Virus record (IMG/VR): IMGVR_UViG_3300043436_003157
Location: 1 to 34,662 of that record
DNA length: 34,662 nucleotides
Source: a virus
Reading direction: 5' to 3' (one strand)
Shown here: positions 16,105 to 23,984 of the stretch, in pieces
How positions within the stretch are numbered: position 1 is the first letter of the stretch
Layout of the letters: each line of letters opens with the position of its first letter
Notes under the pieces: model-generated
Seen by the model: the letters and a program-made list of their open reading frames with translations, nothing else
Databases searched by the model: none
Told to the model about the DNA's origin: nothing
Translations under genes and position numbers: made by a program

Positions 16105-17634
16105 ATGAAAAAAACAGAAGAGAAAATCCAACAACTAGAGTTACAGATACTTGAAAATCACGTAACAAAAGAAAAAGAGTTGTTGATTACAGAAATGAAA
16201 AAAATCGGAATAGAGAAACTACCTTATTCCTACTCAGCCCTCAAACAGTTTATTGACCCTGAAACCATGAGTTTTCACTACAATAAACATTACAAAGGGT
16301 ATGTTGATAAACTAAACGACGCATTATCAAAAAAGAAATACGGAGATTTAGATTTAGAAAAAATAATCAAAACAATCGGTCGTTTCGATAAAACAATTAG
16401 AAACAACGCAGGTGGGGCATTTAACCACGCATTGTTTTGGAATATGTTAACTCCCGAACCAAAGAAACTTACAGGCGAACTTTACAAAAAGATTACCAAA
16501 CAGTGGGGGACATTTACAAACTTCAAAAAAGAATTTGAAAAAATTGCCAAAGAAAGATTTGGTTCAGGTTGGGTATGGTTAGTCTTAACCTCCAAAAATA
16601 CATTGAAGATTATGTCAACTCCAAACCAAGACAATCCATTAATGAATGTGATTGAAGGTGGTGGTTTTCCATTGTTGGGGTTAGATTTGTGGGAACATGC
16701 TTATTATTTGAAGTATAGAAACAAAAGAGATGAATATATCGTAAACTTTTGGAAAGTTGTCAATTGGGATTTTGTAACTAAAATGTATGAGATGAAAGTT
16801 GAAACCAAGTTAGTTGAGTCTACCAAAATGAAACAAATCTTAAGTGAAGGTAAATCTGAAATGTGTTCTAAATCAGATAACGAATTTTATCGAATGTTAT
16901 TCAATGTAAACCAAGATATTAAATGGACTTACATGAATGGTATTAATAGAATTCTTAAAGAAGTCTTTAATGATGATTATATCGACAAACCAAGTAATAA
17001 CGAATTACCTGGCGTATATAATATTGAGGGACCTGGTAGGTCTGTATTAAATAAATTAAATACAAATTATACCGCATTTTGTATCCTATTAAAAGATTTA
17101 AATCAAGTAATCTCAACAATCGCAAACAAAAAACCTATTAGTTTTATGGACAAAACTCCCGCAGAACAAAAGAAAGAAGTTGAGAGATTTGTGAGAGCGT
17201 TAGACCATTTCAAATACCGAATTTTTGATAAAGAAAGTTCTACGTTACACAATCTATTGAGAACATTGACGGATAAAAATAAAGCGGGTGATAAAAGAGA
17301 ACAAATTACAGCATCAATCCTTAAAAGATATTTTGGTCAAAGTGCTAAAGTTGAAATTGTTGGTGAATTAGGAAACAAAAAAGATGCAATACAAGGTGTC
17401 GATTTGGAGATATTTAAAGATGGTAAATTACACACCGCACAAGTTAAACCATTTAGAGAAATGATTGTCACTGATGATGGTATAACTTTGGAAGGTACCG
17501 CAAGTGTAAAATTATATAAAACTGATTGGATGGTATTCCAAAGGGGGAAAAACGTTTTGGTGTTTGATAAGAAACCAAAAATTGTTGATGGTAACTTTGT
17601 TTTCCCCCCTAACTCACTTTTATATAACATATAA
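16105..17634 (+). CDS. Manganese-type superoxide dismutase fused to a nuclease-like C-terminal domain
   Basis: Residues 37-232 are a complete Fe/Mn superoxide dismutase, converting superoxide to peroxide and oxygen. Metal ligands H58 (SFHYNKHY), H108 (GGAFNHALFW), D194 and H198 (DLWEHAYYL) are all present. GSGWVWLVL and the KVVNWD ending also match. Q175 in STPNQDNP is the second-shell Gln of the Mn type, and G103-G104 replace the Fe-type Gln. A charged helical tail of 36 residues precedes it. Residues 233-509 are separate: a linker (LVESTKMKQILSEG), a helical middle, then residues 395-450 with REQITASILKRYFG, GVDLEI (D433) and AQVK (Q446, K448). That layout suggests a PD-(D/E)xK-type nuclease fold (inference). 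No frameshift separates the halves. The gene lies between the helicase and the gp13-like gene. Confidence 0.88.
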   Translation: MKKTEEKIQQLELQILENHVTKEKELLITEMKKIGIEKLPYSYSALKQFIDPETMSFHYNKHYKGYVDKLNDALSKKKYGDLDLEKIIKTIGRFDKTIRNNAGGAFNHALFWNMLTPEPKKLTGELYKKITKQWGTFTNFKKEFEKIAKERFGSGWVWLVLTSKNTLKIMSTPNQDNPLMNVIEGGGFPLLGLDLWEHAYYLKYRNKRDEYIVNFWKVVNWDFVTKMYEMKVETKLVESTKMKQILSEGKSEMCSKSDNEFYRMLFNVNQDIKWTYMNGINRILKEVFNDDYIDKPSNNELPGVYNIEGPGRSVLNKLNTNYTAFCILLKDLNQVISTIANKKPISFMDKTPAEQKKEVERFVRALDHFKYRIFDKESSTLHNLLRTLTDKNKAGDKREQITASILKRYFGQSAKVEIVGELGNKKDAIQGVDLEIFKDGKLHTAQVKPFREMIVTDDGITLEGTASVKLYKTDWMVFQRGKNVLVFDKKPKIVDGNFVFPPNSLLYNI

Positions 17635-17646
17635 TAAACTAAAAGA

Positions 17647-17653
17647 TATTTAT
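17647..17653 (+). promoter_or_regulatory. TATTTAT element before the gp13-like gene
   Basis: Plus-strand TATTTAT 5 nt from the ATG at 17659. It occupies the position a Shine-Dalgarno would normally take, so a role in translation or in a leaderless transcript must be considered. Confidence 0.45.
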
Positions 17654-17658
17654 TAGAT

Positions 17659-18780
17659 ATGTCAGTTATACCAGAACCAGAAAGGTCAAAAATATATACA
17701 AGGATTAAACATCTCTTGGGTGCACCATTACGTAGTGTCGAAGTCACTGACGAAATGATGGATTCTCTAATGGAATTATCCATTCAAGATTATGAACAGT
17801 ATATCTTGAATTGGTTAATTGATAGTCAGTGGGTTAACTTGGTTAATCTTAACATGACTGAAAAATCTGTTGCACAAGCGTTAATCACAAGAACAATGGA
17901 TTTTGAGCAACAGTTCTCATATTCATATTCTAAAATTGTTGGTCTTCAAGCTCAAGGTCCTTGGGTATTAAAGAAAGATTATATCATCCTTGAAAGGGAC
18001 AAACAAAACTATGAAATACCTGCTGGTCGTGAAATCAATGAAGTTTTATGGTTTAGTAATCAACCATGGACAGCATTTGGTATGGGGGGTATTGGTGGAT
18101 TTGGTGGTGTTGGTTTAGGCGCCAGTGAAGCTGGTTTTGCACAAATGGGTTATCAAGGTTCTTATTTTATGATGTCAGGTTTTGACTACTTAATAAGAAT
18201 GCAAGAATCAAATATTTTAAACAGAATTCTTGGTGGTTCTTTAACTTATAGAATTACCGCACTACCTGACGGTAAAAAAGATTTACAACTTTACAATGCA
18301 CCTGGTAATAACTTTAACTGGACTCAATATAGTAGTTATGTCGGTAAAGCTGTATGGTATTGGTATTATGAAACAACTCCTGACAGTAGAGCAGATTGTT
18401 TGAAGAATAACCCTGACGTAATCAAAATGCCAAACGAAGTTCCTTTAGAGGAAATGACTTGGACTGATTTAAATGTACCCGCTCAACAATGGGTGAGAAG
18501 ATGGTTCACCGCATATGTTAAAGAAACATTAGGTAGAGTTAGAGGAAAATATAGTGGAAACTTAAAGGCTCCTGACTCAGAATTAACAATGGACTACACA
18601 AGTTTATTGACCGAAGGTAAAGATGAAAAAACAAAATTGATTGAGGAATTGACAGGACCTGAAGGTTGGTTAACAAGATTACGTCCTGAAAAAGTAATGG
18701 AAAAAGAAGCATTACTTGCTGAAAATCTAAATAAACAAATGAAATTCAGAGCAATGCCTCGTCAAATATACGTAATATAA
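17659..18780 (+). CDS. Neck protein, T4 gp13-like head-tail connector
   Basis: The 373-residue protein has features I associate with the gp13-like family. These are a helical N-terminal third with FEQQFSYSYSKIVGLQ, the strand WVLKKDYIIL, the signature IPAGREINEVLWF (about 120-132), and a C-terminal helical part ending LNKQMKFRAMPRQIYVI. It is longer than T4 gp13 (309), chiefly because of a Gly-rich loop (FGMGGIGGFGGVGLG, about 139-153) and the sequence after it. The protein would sit under the portal and accept the finished tail. Its usual partners (gp14- and gp15-like) are on the opposite strand at 12272-14253. The start is close to a TATTTAT element, and the 111-residue gene follows after 3 nt, so the two are co-translated. 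Confidence 0.75.
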   Translation: MSVIPEPERSKIYTRIKHLLGAPLRSVEVTDEMMDSLMELSIQDYEQYILNWLIDSQWVNLVNLNMTEKSVAQALITRTMDFEQQFSYSYSKIVGLQAQGPWVLKKDYIILERDKQNYEIPAGREINEVLWFSNQPWTAFGMGGIGGFGGVGLGASEAGFAQMGYQGSYFMMSGFDYLIRMQESNILNRILGGSLTYRITALPDGKKDLQLYNAPGNNFNWTQYSSYVGKAVWYWYYETTPDSRADCLKNNPDVIKMPNEVPLEEMTWTDLNVPAQQWVRRWFTAYVKETLGRVRGKYSGNLKAPDSELTMDYTSLLTEGKDEKTKLIEELTGPEGWLTRLRPEKVMEKEALLAENLNKQMKFRAMPRQIYVI

Positions 18781-18783
18781 TTT

Positions 18784-19119
18784 ATGGCAATTATTAGAAC
18801 AATACCATCAACAAGATTGATTAATGGTGAAATCCTTGAAACATCAGAAATTTCAATAGTGTCTGAAAGAGAATATAGAACAAACGGTGAGGAATGTGTC
18901 ATTATTAGAAATGTTGCAGAATCAACAGTTATTTTAGACTCAAAAACAACAGACCATGTAGTTATAAAATCAATGACTCATTTAACAATTAAACCTGATA
19001 TTGGTAGAATTGATGAAGATTACGATGAAATTGTTGCTGACAAGTACGCTTGTATTGAATTTAGATTTTGTGTTGGTAACTGGTATATTTTATCTTCAGA
19101 CGGACTCAAGAATTCCTAA
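18784..19119 (+). CDS. Small beta-rich structural-looking protein (111 aa)
   Basis: Function not recognised. The protein is made of short alternating strands with Ile/Val/Glu/Thr (AIIRTIPSTRLINGE, ECVIIRNVAESTVILD, VVIKSMTHLTIKPD). It ends with CIEFRFCVGNWYILSSDGLK, a terminal strand of the kind seen in small phage decoration or fibre proteins. It begins 3 nt after the gp13-like stop, so it belongs to the same transcript. Its last 24 bases overlap the convergent 3' end of the DNA polymerase gene, so no terminator separates the two. A head- or neck-decorating role is possible but not demonstrated. Confidence 0.7.
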   Translation: MAIIRTIPSTRLINGEILETSEISIVSEREYRTNGEECVIIRNVAESTVILDSKTTDHVVIKSMTHLTIKPDIGRIDEDYDEIVADKYACIEFRFCVGNWYILSSDGLKNS

Positions 19120-21825
19120 TTTTTCTTTCCAATCCTCTTCGGCAAAGTCATACATATAGTCAGGGCTTAATCCTCTTTTTTCCCAATACTTTAATTCTTG
19201 TTCGGTAACATCAAGCACATCTTCTTGTAAACTGTCTTGGTCACCATTACCTAATGGATGTCCGTTAATTAATTCACATTGTGCCTTTGTAAAGATACCT
19301 CTTTTTTCAGGGTCACTAACAATTAAGTTATTTCTAACCTCATCTTGGAATACTACCATTAATGGTTCCATTCTCTTATTGAATGTTGAGATTGCTCTTG
19401 GCACATTATAGTCACCCGTTAAGTTTGGGTTGTTTTCCAATATATCCTTACTTAACATATAACAATTAAGTTGAACCCCATCACCTTTTTTCTGAACATC
19501 ACCATGAGACGCTCTTAATCCGTTATTAACATACATGATAACATCACCAAGATTTACGGCAAGATTTTCATGTAATGCAAGTTCCATGTGAGCCATACGA
19601 CTCATACTATTACCTGCTTTGGTTTTTGTATTTAATCGTTTCTTATAATCATCAAGAGATAATTTAACTTTAGCTCGTTGTGCGATTTTACTTAACGGAA
19701 TTTGTTTGTCAAAAATCTTTTGTAAGTATTCATAGTAATACTCAACAAACGCCTGACCATCACCTTCTAATAACATTTTAATTCCTTTATCCAAGAACTC
19801 CTCGATATAGATTGGAAGTTTCTTTGACTTGATACTATTACCTGTCAATTTGATTTTACCCTTAGCATCCATAACTGCATAGTTCTTACGAGCCAAGTTA
19901 ATACATGAAGGCCAAACCCCATCCGTATCAAGTGCCATCTCACCTCTCATGAATATATCATTGTATTCTGCAACGTCAGCCTCAGGTCCATAATATTCTT
20001 TACCCAACTTAACTTTCCAATTCAATCCACGACCAACATAAACTCTGTCTTTTGCATCGTCAGGAGTAGAGAAGTTCACACCGTCCGTATCCATTACCAA
20101 AGGAACATATCCTTTTGTCATAAAGAACTTAATCATCTGACGTAGGTATTGTCTACCTGTACAAGTAATCTGTTCACCCATATACATGTCACCCCACGCA
20201 AATACCTGTGGAGCAGACAAAGCACCGAACATCGAGTTGATGAAAATCTTAATTGGTAATTGTTTATTACCATACGATTCAGATTTCTTACGGTCAGTTT
20301 CGTAATATTGTTCCGCAAGTTGTTTGTATTTGATACGAGTGTCACGGAAGTATTTTAACATTCCTTTCATTGCACCTGTTACGTCACACTTAGGGAATAC
20401 ATCGTGTACCAACTGAATAGATGGATACAGAGACGAGAAGTCGAGTTTAAGTACGTTCTTACTATAACCAACCTTAAGTAGTCGTGAGAGACCTCCTACG
20501 AAGTCTGTCTTACCTTGTTTTTCAGGAATCGCAAGTCCATGTTTATAAGACCAAGCCAACATCAGCATCTTCCATAAAGTTGCGGTACCCATTGTAGATA
20601 CTCTCTCGTATGTTGTTGGAATCATCGCAGCAAGTAGGAACGAACCCTGATTAAACTCTTGGTCAACCTTTAAGGTTTCATCTAAGTCATCGTCAAGATA
20701 CATCTCTACAATCTTGTCACCCGTAATCTTTTTGTATACGTTAGGGAACTTTGTGTCTAAGTTATCGTACGCAGGATTGTTGGCTTTCTTGTAGTTACCA
20801 TTCTGAATGTTTAACCAATACTCCTCTTTGTTAAGGAACATTTTACCGATATTATCGTGGTCAATATAAACACGACTTGGTGATTCAGCGTTGATATACT
20901 TTGTAATGTATTTCAAACCTGCAGCCTTGATACTTGAGTTGATTGCTTGAGCTCTACGAACTGCGTGAATAATGTCAATTACGTTATAACCCCAAATTGA
21001 AGTTTGAGTATATGTCTCCACCTCGTTGGCAAGTTTCAACATCCCGTCTTTTCTTGTAAATGAATGTTGGGGGTGCAATGACTTACAAATCTTTTTTGGG
21101 TCAATTCCCAAAATTCTACAACGTTCAAAAATCCAATGCCAGTCAAAGTTTGCTGAATTGTAACCACCGATGATACTTGGTTTTAATTCGTTGATTACGT
21201 TGAAGAACTCTATGATTGCATTTCGTTCTTCCGATTCATCAATACATTCGATAACTCTGTGGTATCCTTTATTTGTTTTAATTCCAATCATGAAGATACG
21301 ACCGTCCTGTGGTTCAAGAGAGGTCGTCTCTAAGTCATATACGAGTCGGGTTACTTCATCGTAATTCTCGAATCCCTTAAATAGTCGTTTTTCTTTTGAG
21401 ATGAGGTATTGTTCTACAGGTGGAAGAATAATGATTTTATCCTTTGTCTTTTCACCCCATGGGTCACATCCACCCTCACGGAAGAATTGAATAAGTTCAC
21501 GATAACCTTTAAGAGATTTAACCATAAAGGTCATACCTCTTTCTAATCGTTCATCACCATGAGTTTCCAATTTGTCAATCATGATACCATGTTTAGCCAT
21601 GGCTTCTTTTTGAGCAGCTTTGGAACCACCATAAAAGTTAATATTGCGTAAATCACCTACCCAAGCGAATGGTGTAAATGTATCCTTACGGATTTCTTTT
21701 CCTTTACCAGGAATTTCTTTGATTTTATAAATGGAGTTGGATGCGTAGTCAAATTCGATTGCTACAATAAATTCTTCAGGGTCATTCCCGTGCAAGAAAG
21801 ATTCAATTTCTTCGTTAGATATCAT
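19096..21825 (-). CDS. DNA polymerase, family B (T4 gp43-like)
   Basis: The 909 residues are close to T4 gp43 (898). The 3'-5' exonuclease has ExoI VYDLETTSL (D164, E166), ExoII GGYNSANFDW (N223, D228) and a likely ExoIII Y376-x3-D380. The polymerase has motif A LKLDFSSLYPSI (D462), motif B KIFINSMFGA (K526, N530) and motif C VMDTDGVNF (D579, D581). All catalytic carboxylates are present; motif C carries Gly where Ser is usual. The N-terminal domain of about 140 residues corresponds to that of RB69/T4. The enzyme replicates the phage genome with its clamp and loader, which are not in this window. Start is the ATG at 21825. The leader is unusually long (TATTTAT element 56 nt upstream) and holds a short hairpin. 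The 3' end runs convergently into the 111-residue gene. Confidence 0.97.
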   Translation of the reverse strand: MISNEEIESFLHGNDPEEFIVAIEFDYASNSIYKIKEIPGKGKEIRKDTFTPFAWVGDLRNINFYGGSKAAQKEAMAKHGIMIDKLETHGDERLERGMTFMVKSLKGYRELIQFFREGGCDPWGEKTKDKIIILPPVEQYLISKEKRLFKGFENYDEVTRLVYDLETTSLEPQDGRIFMIGIKTNKGYHRVIECIDESEERNAIIEFFNVINELKPSIIGGYNSANFDWHWIFERCRILGIDPKKICKSLHPQHSFTRKDGMLKLANEVETYTQTSIWGYNVIDIIHAVRRAQAINSSIKAAGLKYITKYINAESPSRVYIDHDNIGKMFLNKEEYWLNIQNGNYKKANNPAYDNLDTKFPNVYKKITGDKIVEMYLDDDLDETLKVDQEFNQGSFLLAAMIPTTYERVSTMGTATLWKMLMLAWSYKHGLAIPEKQGKTDFVGGLSRLLKVGYSKNVLKLDFSSLYPSIQLVHDVFPKCDVTGAMKGMLKYFRDTRIKYKQLAEQYYETDRKKSESYGNKQLPIKIFINSMFGALSAPQVFAWGDMYMGEQITCTGRQYLRQMIKFFMTKGYVPLVMDTDGVNFSTPDDAKDRVYVGRGLNWKVKLGKEYYGPEADVAEYNDIFMRGEMALDTDGVWPSCINLARKNYAVMDAKGKIKLTGNSIKSKKLPIYIEEFLDKGIKMLLEGDGQAFVEYYYEYLQKIFDKQIPLSKIAQRAKVKLSLDDYKKRLNTKTKAGNSMSRMAHMELALHENLAVNLGDVIMYVNNGLRASHGDVQKKGDGVQLNCYMLSKDILENNPNLTGDYNVPRAISTFNKRMEPLMVVFQDEVRNNLIVSDPEKRGIFTKAQCELINGHPLGNGDQDSLQEDVLDVTEQELKYWEKRGLSPDYMYDFAEEDWKEKLGILESV

Positions 21826-21850
21826 AATATTATTTCGTTGGTTTATTAGC

Positions 21851-21868
21851 TTTCACACCATCGTGAAA
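21851..21868 (-). promoter_or_regulatory. Leader hairpin of the DNA polymerase gene
   Basis: Six-base inverted repeat TTTCAC/GTGAAA with a 6-base loop, 26-43 nt upstream of the polymerase ATG and inside its predicted leader. In T4 and RB69 the polymerase represses its own translation by binding a leader hairpin. This could be a counterpart, but the stem is short and farther from the ATG. Confidence 0.3.
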
Positions 21869-21881
21869 TTTACCTTCGTAA

Positions 21882-21888
21882 ATAAATA
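21882..21888 (-). promoter_or_regulatory. TATTTAT element before the DNA polymerase gene
   Basis: Sense TATTTAT 56 nt upstream of the polymerase ATG, the largest spacing in the window. It is between the polymerase and the 125-residue gene's stop at 21914. Confidence 0.45.
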
Positions 21889-21913
21889 TAAATGAAAAAT
21901 CTATTTAATCAAA

Positions 21914-22291
21914 TTAACAACAAGCAGTTTCTGAAATAAAACTTGGTTGAATGTTGATATACAACTCTTCTCTGATTGGAAGAATTAAATTACCTTCATC
22001 GTTCTTTATTAAGAACTGACCAACATACCTACCTGGTGTGTTTGTATCTCTTGAAGTAAATTTATAGTATATATAATATTCAGGTGTTGCGCCCAATGGT
22101 AAGATAAGTGAAACGATTTCACAAGGGGCTGACACAATTTTAGGAATTTCAGTTTCGACATCAATCATTGTGAAGAAAATAGTAGAAACTTCTAAGTCCT
22201 GCATTAGTTCTAAGTAACCCGCCCTACCATCTTTAACTACTTGCATTTTTAATACAGGTAGTGTTGCATTTTGTTTAATAAAGAATTCCAT
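21914..22291 (-). CDS. Small beta-rich phage protein, possibly baseplate-upper-protein-like (125 aa)
   Basis: The 125 residues form alternating strands: FFIKQNATLPVLKMQVV, STIFFTMIDVET, IVSAPCEIV, YYIYYKFTS, RYVGQFLIK and a closing LILPIREELYINI. This strand order resembles the N-terminal domain of BppU-type baseplate upper proteins (low-confidence pattern match). It ends ETACC with two terminal Cys. The ATG at 22291 is part of a perfect 10-bp palindrome that also contains the TATTTAT element, so its expression may be controlled by structure. It follows the glycosyltransferase operon and precedes the polymerase. A small virion protein is the best guess. Confidence 0.65.
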   Translation of the reverse strand: MEFFIKQNATLPVLKMQVVKDGRAGYLELMQDLEVSTIFFTMIDVETEIPKIVSAPCEIVSLILPLGATPEYYIYYKFTSRDTNTPGRYVGQFLIKNDEGNLILPIREELYINIQPSFISETACC

Positions 22292-22312
22292 AACAATAAA
22301 TATATTGTTATG
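22289..22312 (-). promoter_or_regulatory. Perfect palindrome over the start codon of the 125-aa gene, with TATTTAT in its centre
   Basis: CATAACAATA (22289-22298) and its exact complement (22303-22312) flank AATA, making a 10-bp stem with a 4-base loop. The start codon is in one arm, the upstream gene's stop codon (22308-22310) in the other, and TATTTAT (22296-22302) spans the centre, 4 nt from the ATG. It may be an operator for a dimeric regulator or an RNA hairpin hiding the start codon. Confidence 0.55.
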
Positions 22313-23984
22313 ACTCTTTTCTTAAACTTCTTTCGTAATGTTCAAATCTATCGTGTTCTGTTGGTGTCATAAGTAATAAACCAGGATACAATTCACCCTT
22401 CTTAACTAACTGATACATATGACTCATCCATGTCTGTTCGAATGGATGTCCCCATGTTGTGTCTAAAAACATTTTTTGGTTTCCTGTTCTTGTAACGATT
22501 TGAGGCCAATTACAATAATACACTTCACCCGTTACATATGGAATACCTTGGAATGAACTAACCGAATCATACACCGCTCTCGGAGCATTTGGGTCTAGTC
22601 CTTGAACAGGTAATCTGTCTTTACCTGGCCAATATTTTTCTCTAACACTTTGAGGTACATTATACCAAGACCATTGAGTTCCGTTATCGCCAAAAAATTC
22701 ACTGTAATTTAGTTTTAAGAAATCAAAGTTTTCTTTTTTAACAATCTGTAATGTTTTTGAAAATAAATTTGGGACATATCTGTTAAAACCATTTCTACAC
22801 ACATCACCTTCTTTTGGATAAAAAAACATGTCATCCTCAAAAAACAAATAAAAATCCAAATCTGTTTTATTTTGGAAATGTTCTGCAATCCACTGACGAC
22901 CACCACAAATCCCTAAATTATCTTTCTTAATGTGTTCAAAACCATTTTCTTCACATAATTTAGCATAATCATTAAATGTCGACTCATCACTTGAATTATC
23001 TAACAAATACTTTTTAGTTTTTAATAAATAATCTTTGTCATAAGCATTCATCGAATCAATTAAAGTTGAAAATTGTTTTGGACTATTAAATGTAATAACA
23101 TATAAACCAACTTTATTAATGTCTAATGTGTTCGTTTCTTTATGAATATTTTCTGATTTAGGCTTTAGGTCATCATTTTTTAAATCTTCAAAAAATTTAC
23201 CAACTAAACCATTAGATTCAATTTCAAAATAATTAACCAAATCAGAATGTTTATAACACATAATACTAAATATCGATTCTTCAGTACCCATATAACCTTC
23301 TTCTAAGGTTGATTTTAATAAACCATAATAAATCCCATTAATATCACCAATTGTATGTTTTGGTCCACCAAAGAATCCACCTCTTGCAACTTTATTGACT
23401 TTAGCACCTGCAATTGAATTTAACTTATTATACTCAAATCCGTGTATTTCATTTTCGGCATCATAAGGAAAACAAATAAAAGAAAACTTGGAGATATATT
23501 TTGATAAATTATTAAGAACTTTATCATGTGTAAAATATCCTTGGTGAACTGTATTTGTTAAACCACCGTCAATCCAAAACATGTGTTCAGAATTAAATCG
23601 GTCCATGATTTTTGCGTCATGTAATAAAAATACTTTAGACATAACTAACGGATTGTAGTTTTCTAATCTACCTTGAGTTGATTCTTTTAACCAACCTGCT
23701 AAGTTTTGCCAATTTTCATTAGTTCTGATTTTTTGAATTTTATCAAAAAACTCAGACTCTCTAAACCAAGACATTGGTCTAAGTATGAATTGGGTGTTTT
23801 CCTCACTTCGTCTTTCAAAAACAAACTTTTGAAGTTCTTCATCTCCAAAAATAATCATGTTTTCGTCACACTTCAAAAGTTGTTCAAACTTATCTAAATA
23901 ATGTTGGTAAGGTCTTGACCATCCTTCGGACAATTCCCCTCGACCAATATCCCATATTCCTGTTACTAAAGTTATATTACTCAT
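22308..23984 (-). CDS. Two-domain glycosyltransferase: HtrL/YibB-like plus GT-A (GT2-like) domain
   Basis: The 558-residue protein has two parts. Residues 1-270 begin ITLVTGIWDIGRG and contain HMFWIDGGL (D139) and RGGFFGGPKHT, matching the HtrL/YibB family linked to surface-sugar loci. Residues 291-558 begin VGLYVITFNSP and carry YLFFEDDMFF (E383, D384, D385), the acidic nucleotide-sugar/metal motif of a GT-A fold. A Trp/Tyr-rich acceptor-side region follows, with a His pair near the end (TEHDRFEHYE). It would use activated sugars in the cytoplasm. The start lies in an 8-base overlap with the preceding gene's stop (ATGAGTAA), so it is translationally coupled to the other transferases. The two domains may make sequential linkages on one acceptor (inference). 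Confidence 0.8.
   Translation of the reverse strand: MSNITLVTGIWDIGRGELSEGWSRPYQHYLDKFEQLLKCDENMIIFGDEELQKFVFERRSEENTQFILRPMSWFRESEFFDKIQKIRTNENWQNLAGWLKESTQGRLENYNPLVMSKVFLLHDAKIMDRFNSEHMFWIDGGLTNTVHQGYFTHDKVLNNLSKYISKFSFICFPYDAENEIHGFEYNKLNSIAGAKVNKVARGGFFGGPKHTIGDINGIYYGLLKSTLEEGYMGTEESIFSIMCYKHSDLVNYFEIESNGLVGKFFEDLKNDDLKPKSENIHKETNTLDINKVGLYVITFNSPKQFSTLIDSMNAYDKDYLLKTKKYLLDNSSDESTFNDYAKLCEENGFEHIKKDNLGICGGRQWIAEHFQNKTDLDFYLFFEDDMFFYPKEGDVCRNGFNRYVPNLFSKTLQIVKKENFDFLKLNYSEFFGDNGTQWSWYNVPQSVREKYWPGKDRLPVQGLDPNAPRAVYDSVSSFQGIPYVTGEVYYCNWPQIVTRTGNQKMFLDTTWGHPFEQTWMSHMYQLVKKGELYPGLLLMTPTEHDRFEHYERSLRKES

Noticed and set aside
16105-17634. SOD gene as host contamination or chimeric assembly
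   Set aside because: The frame continues without break into the C-terminal part, base composition matches its neighbours, and phage neck and helicase genes lie on both sides; I still list read checking as a test.
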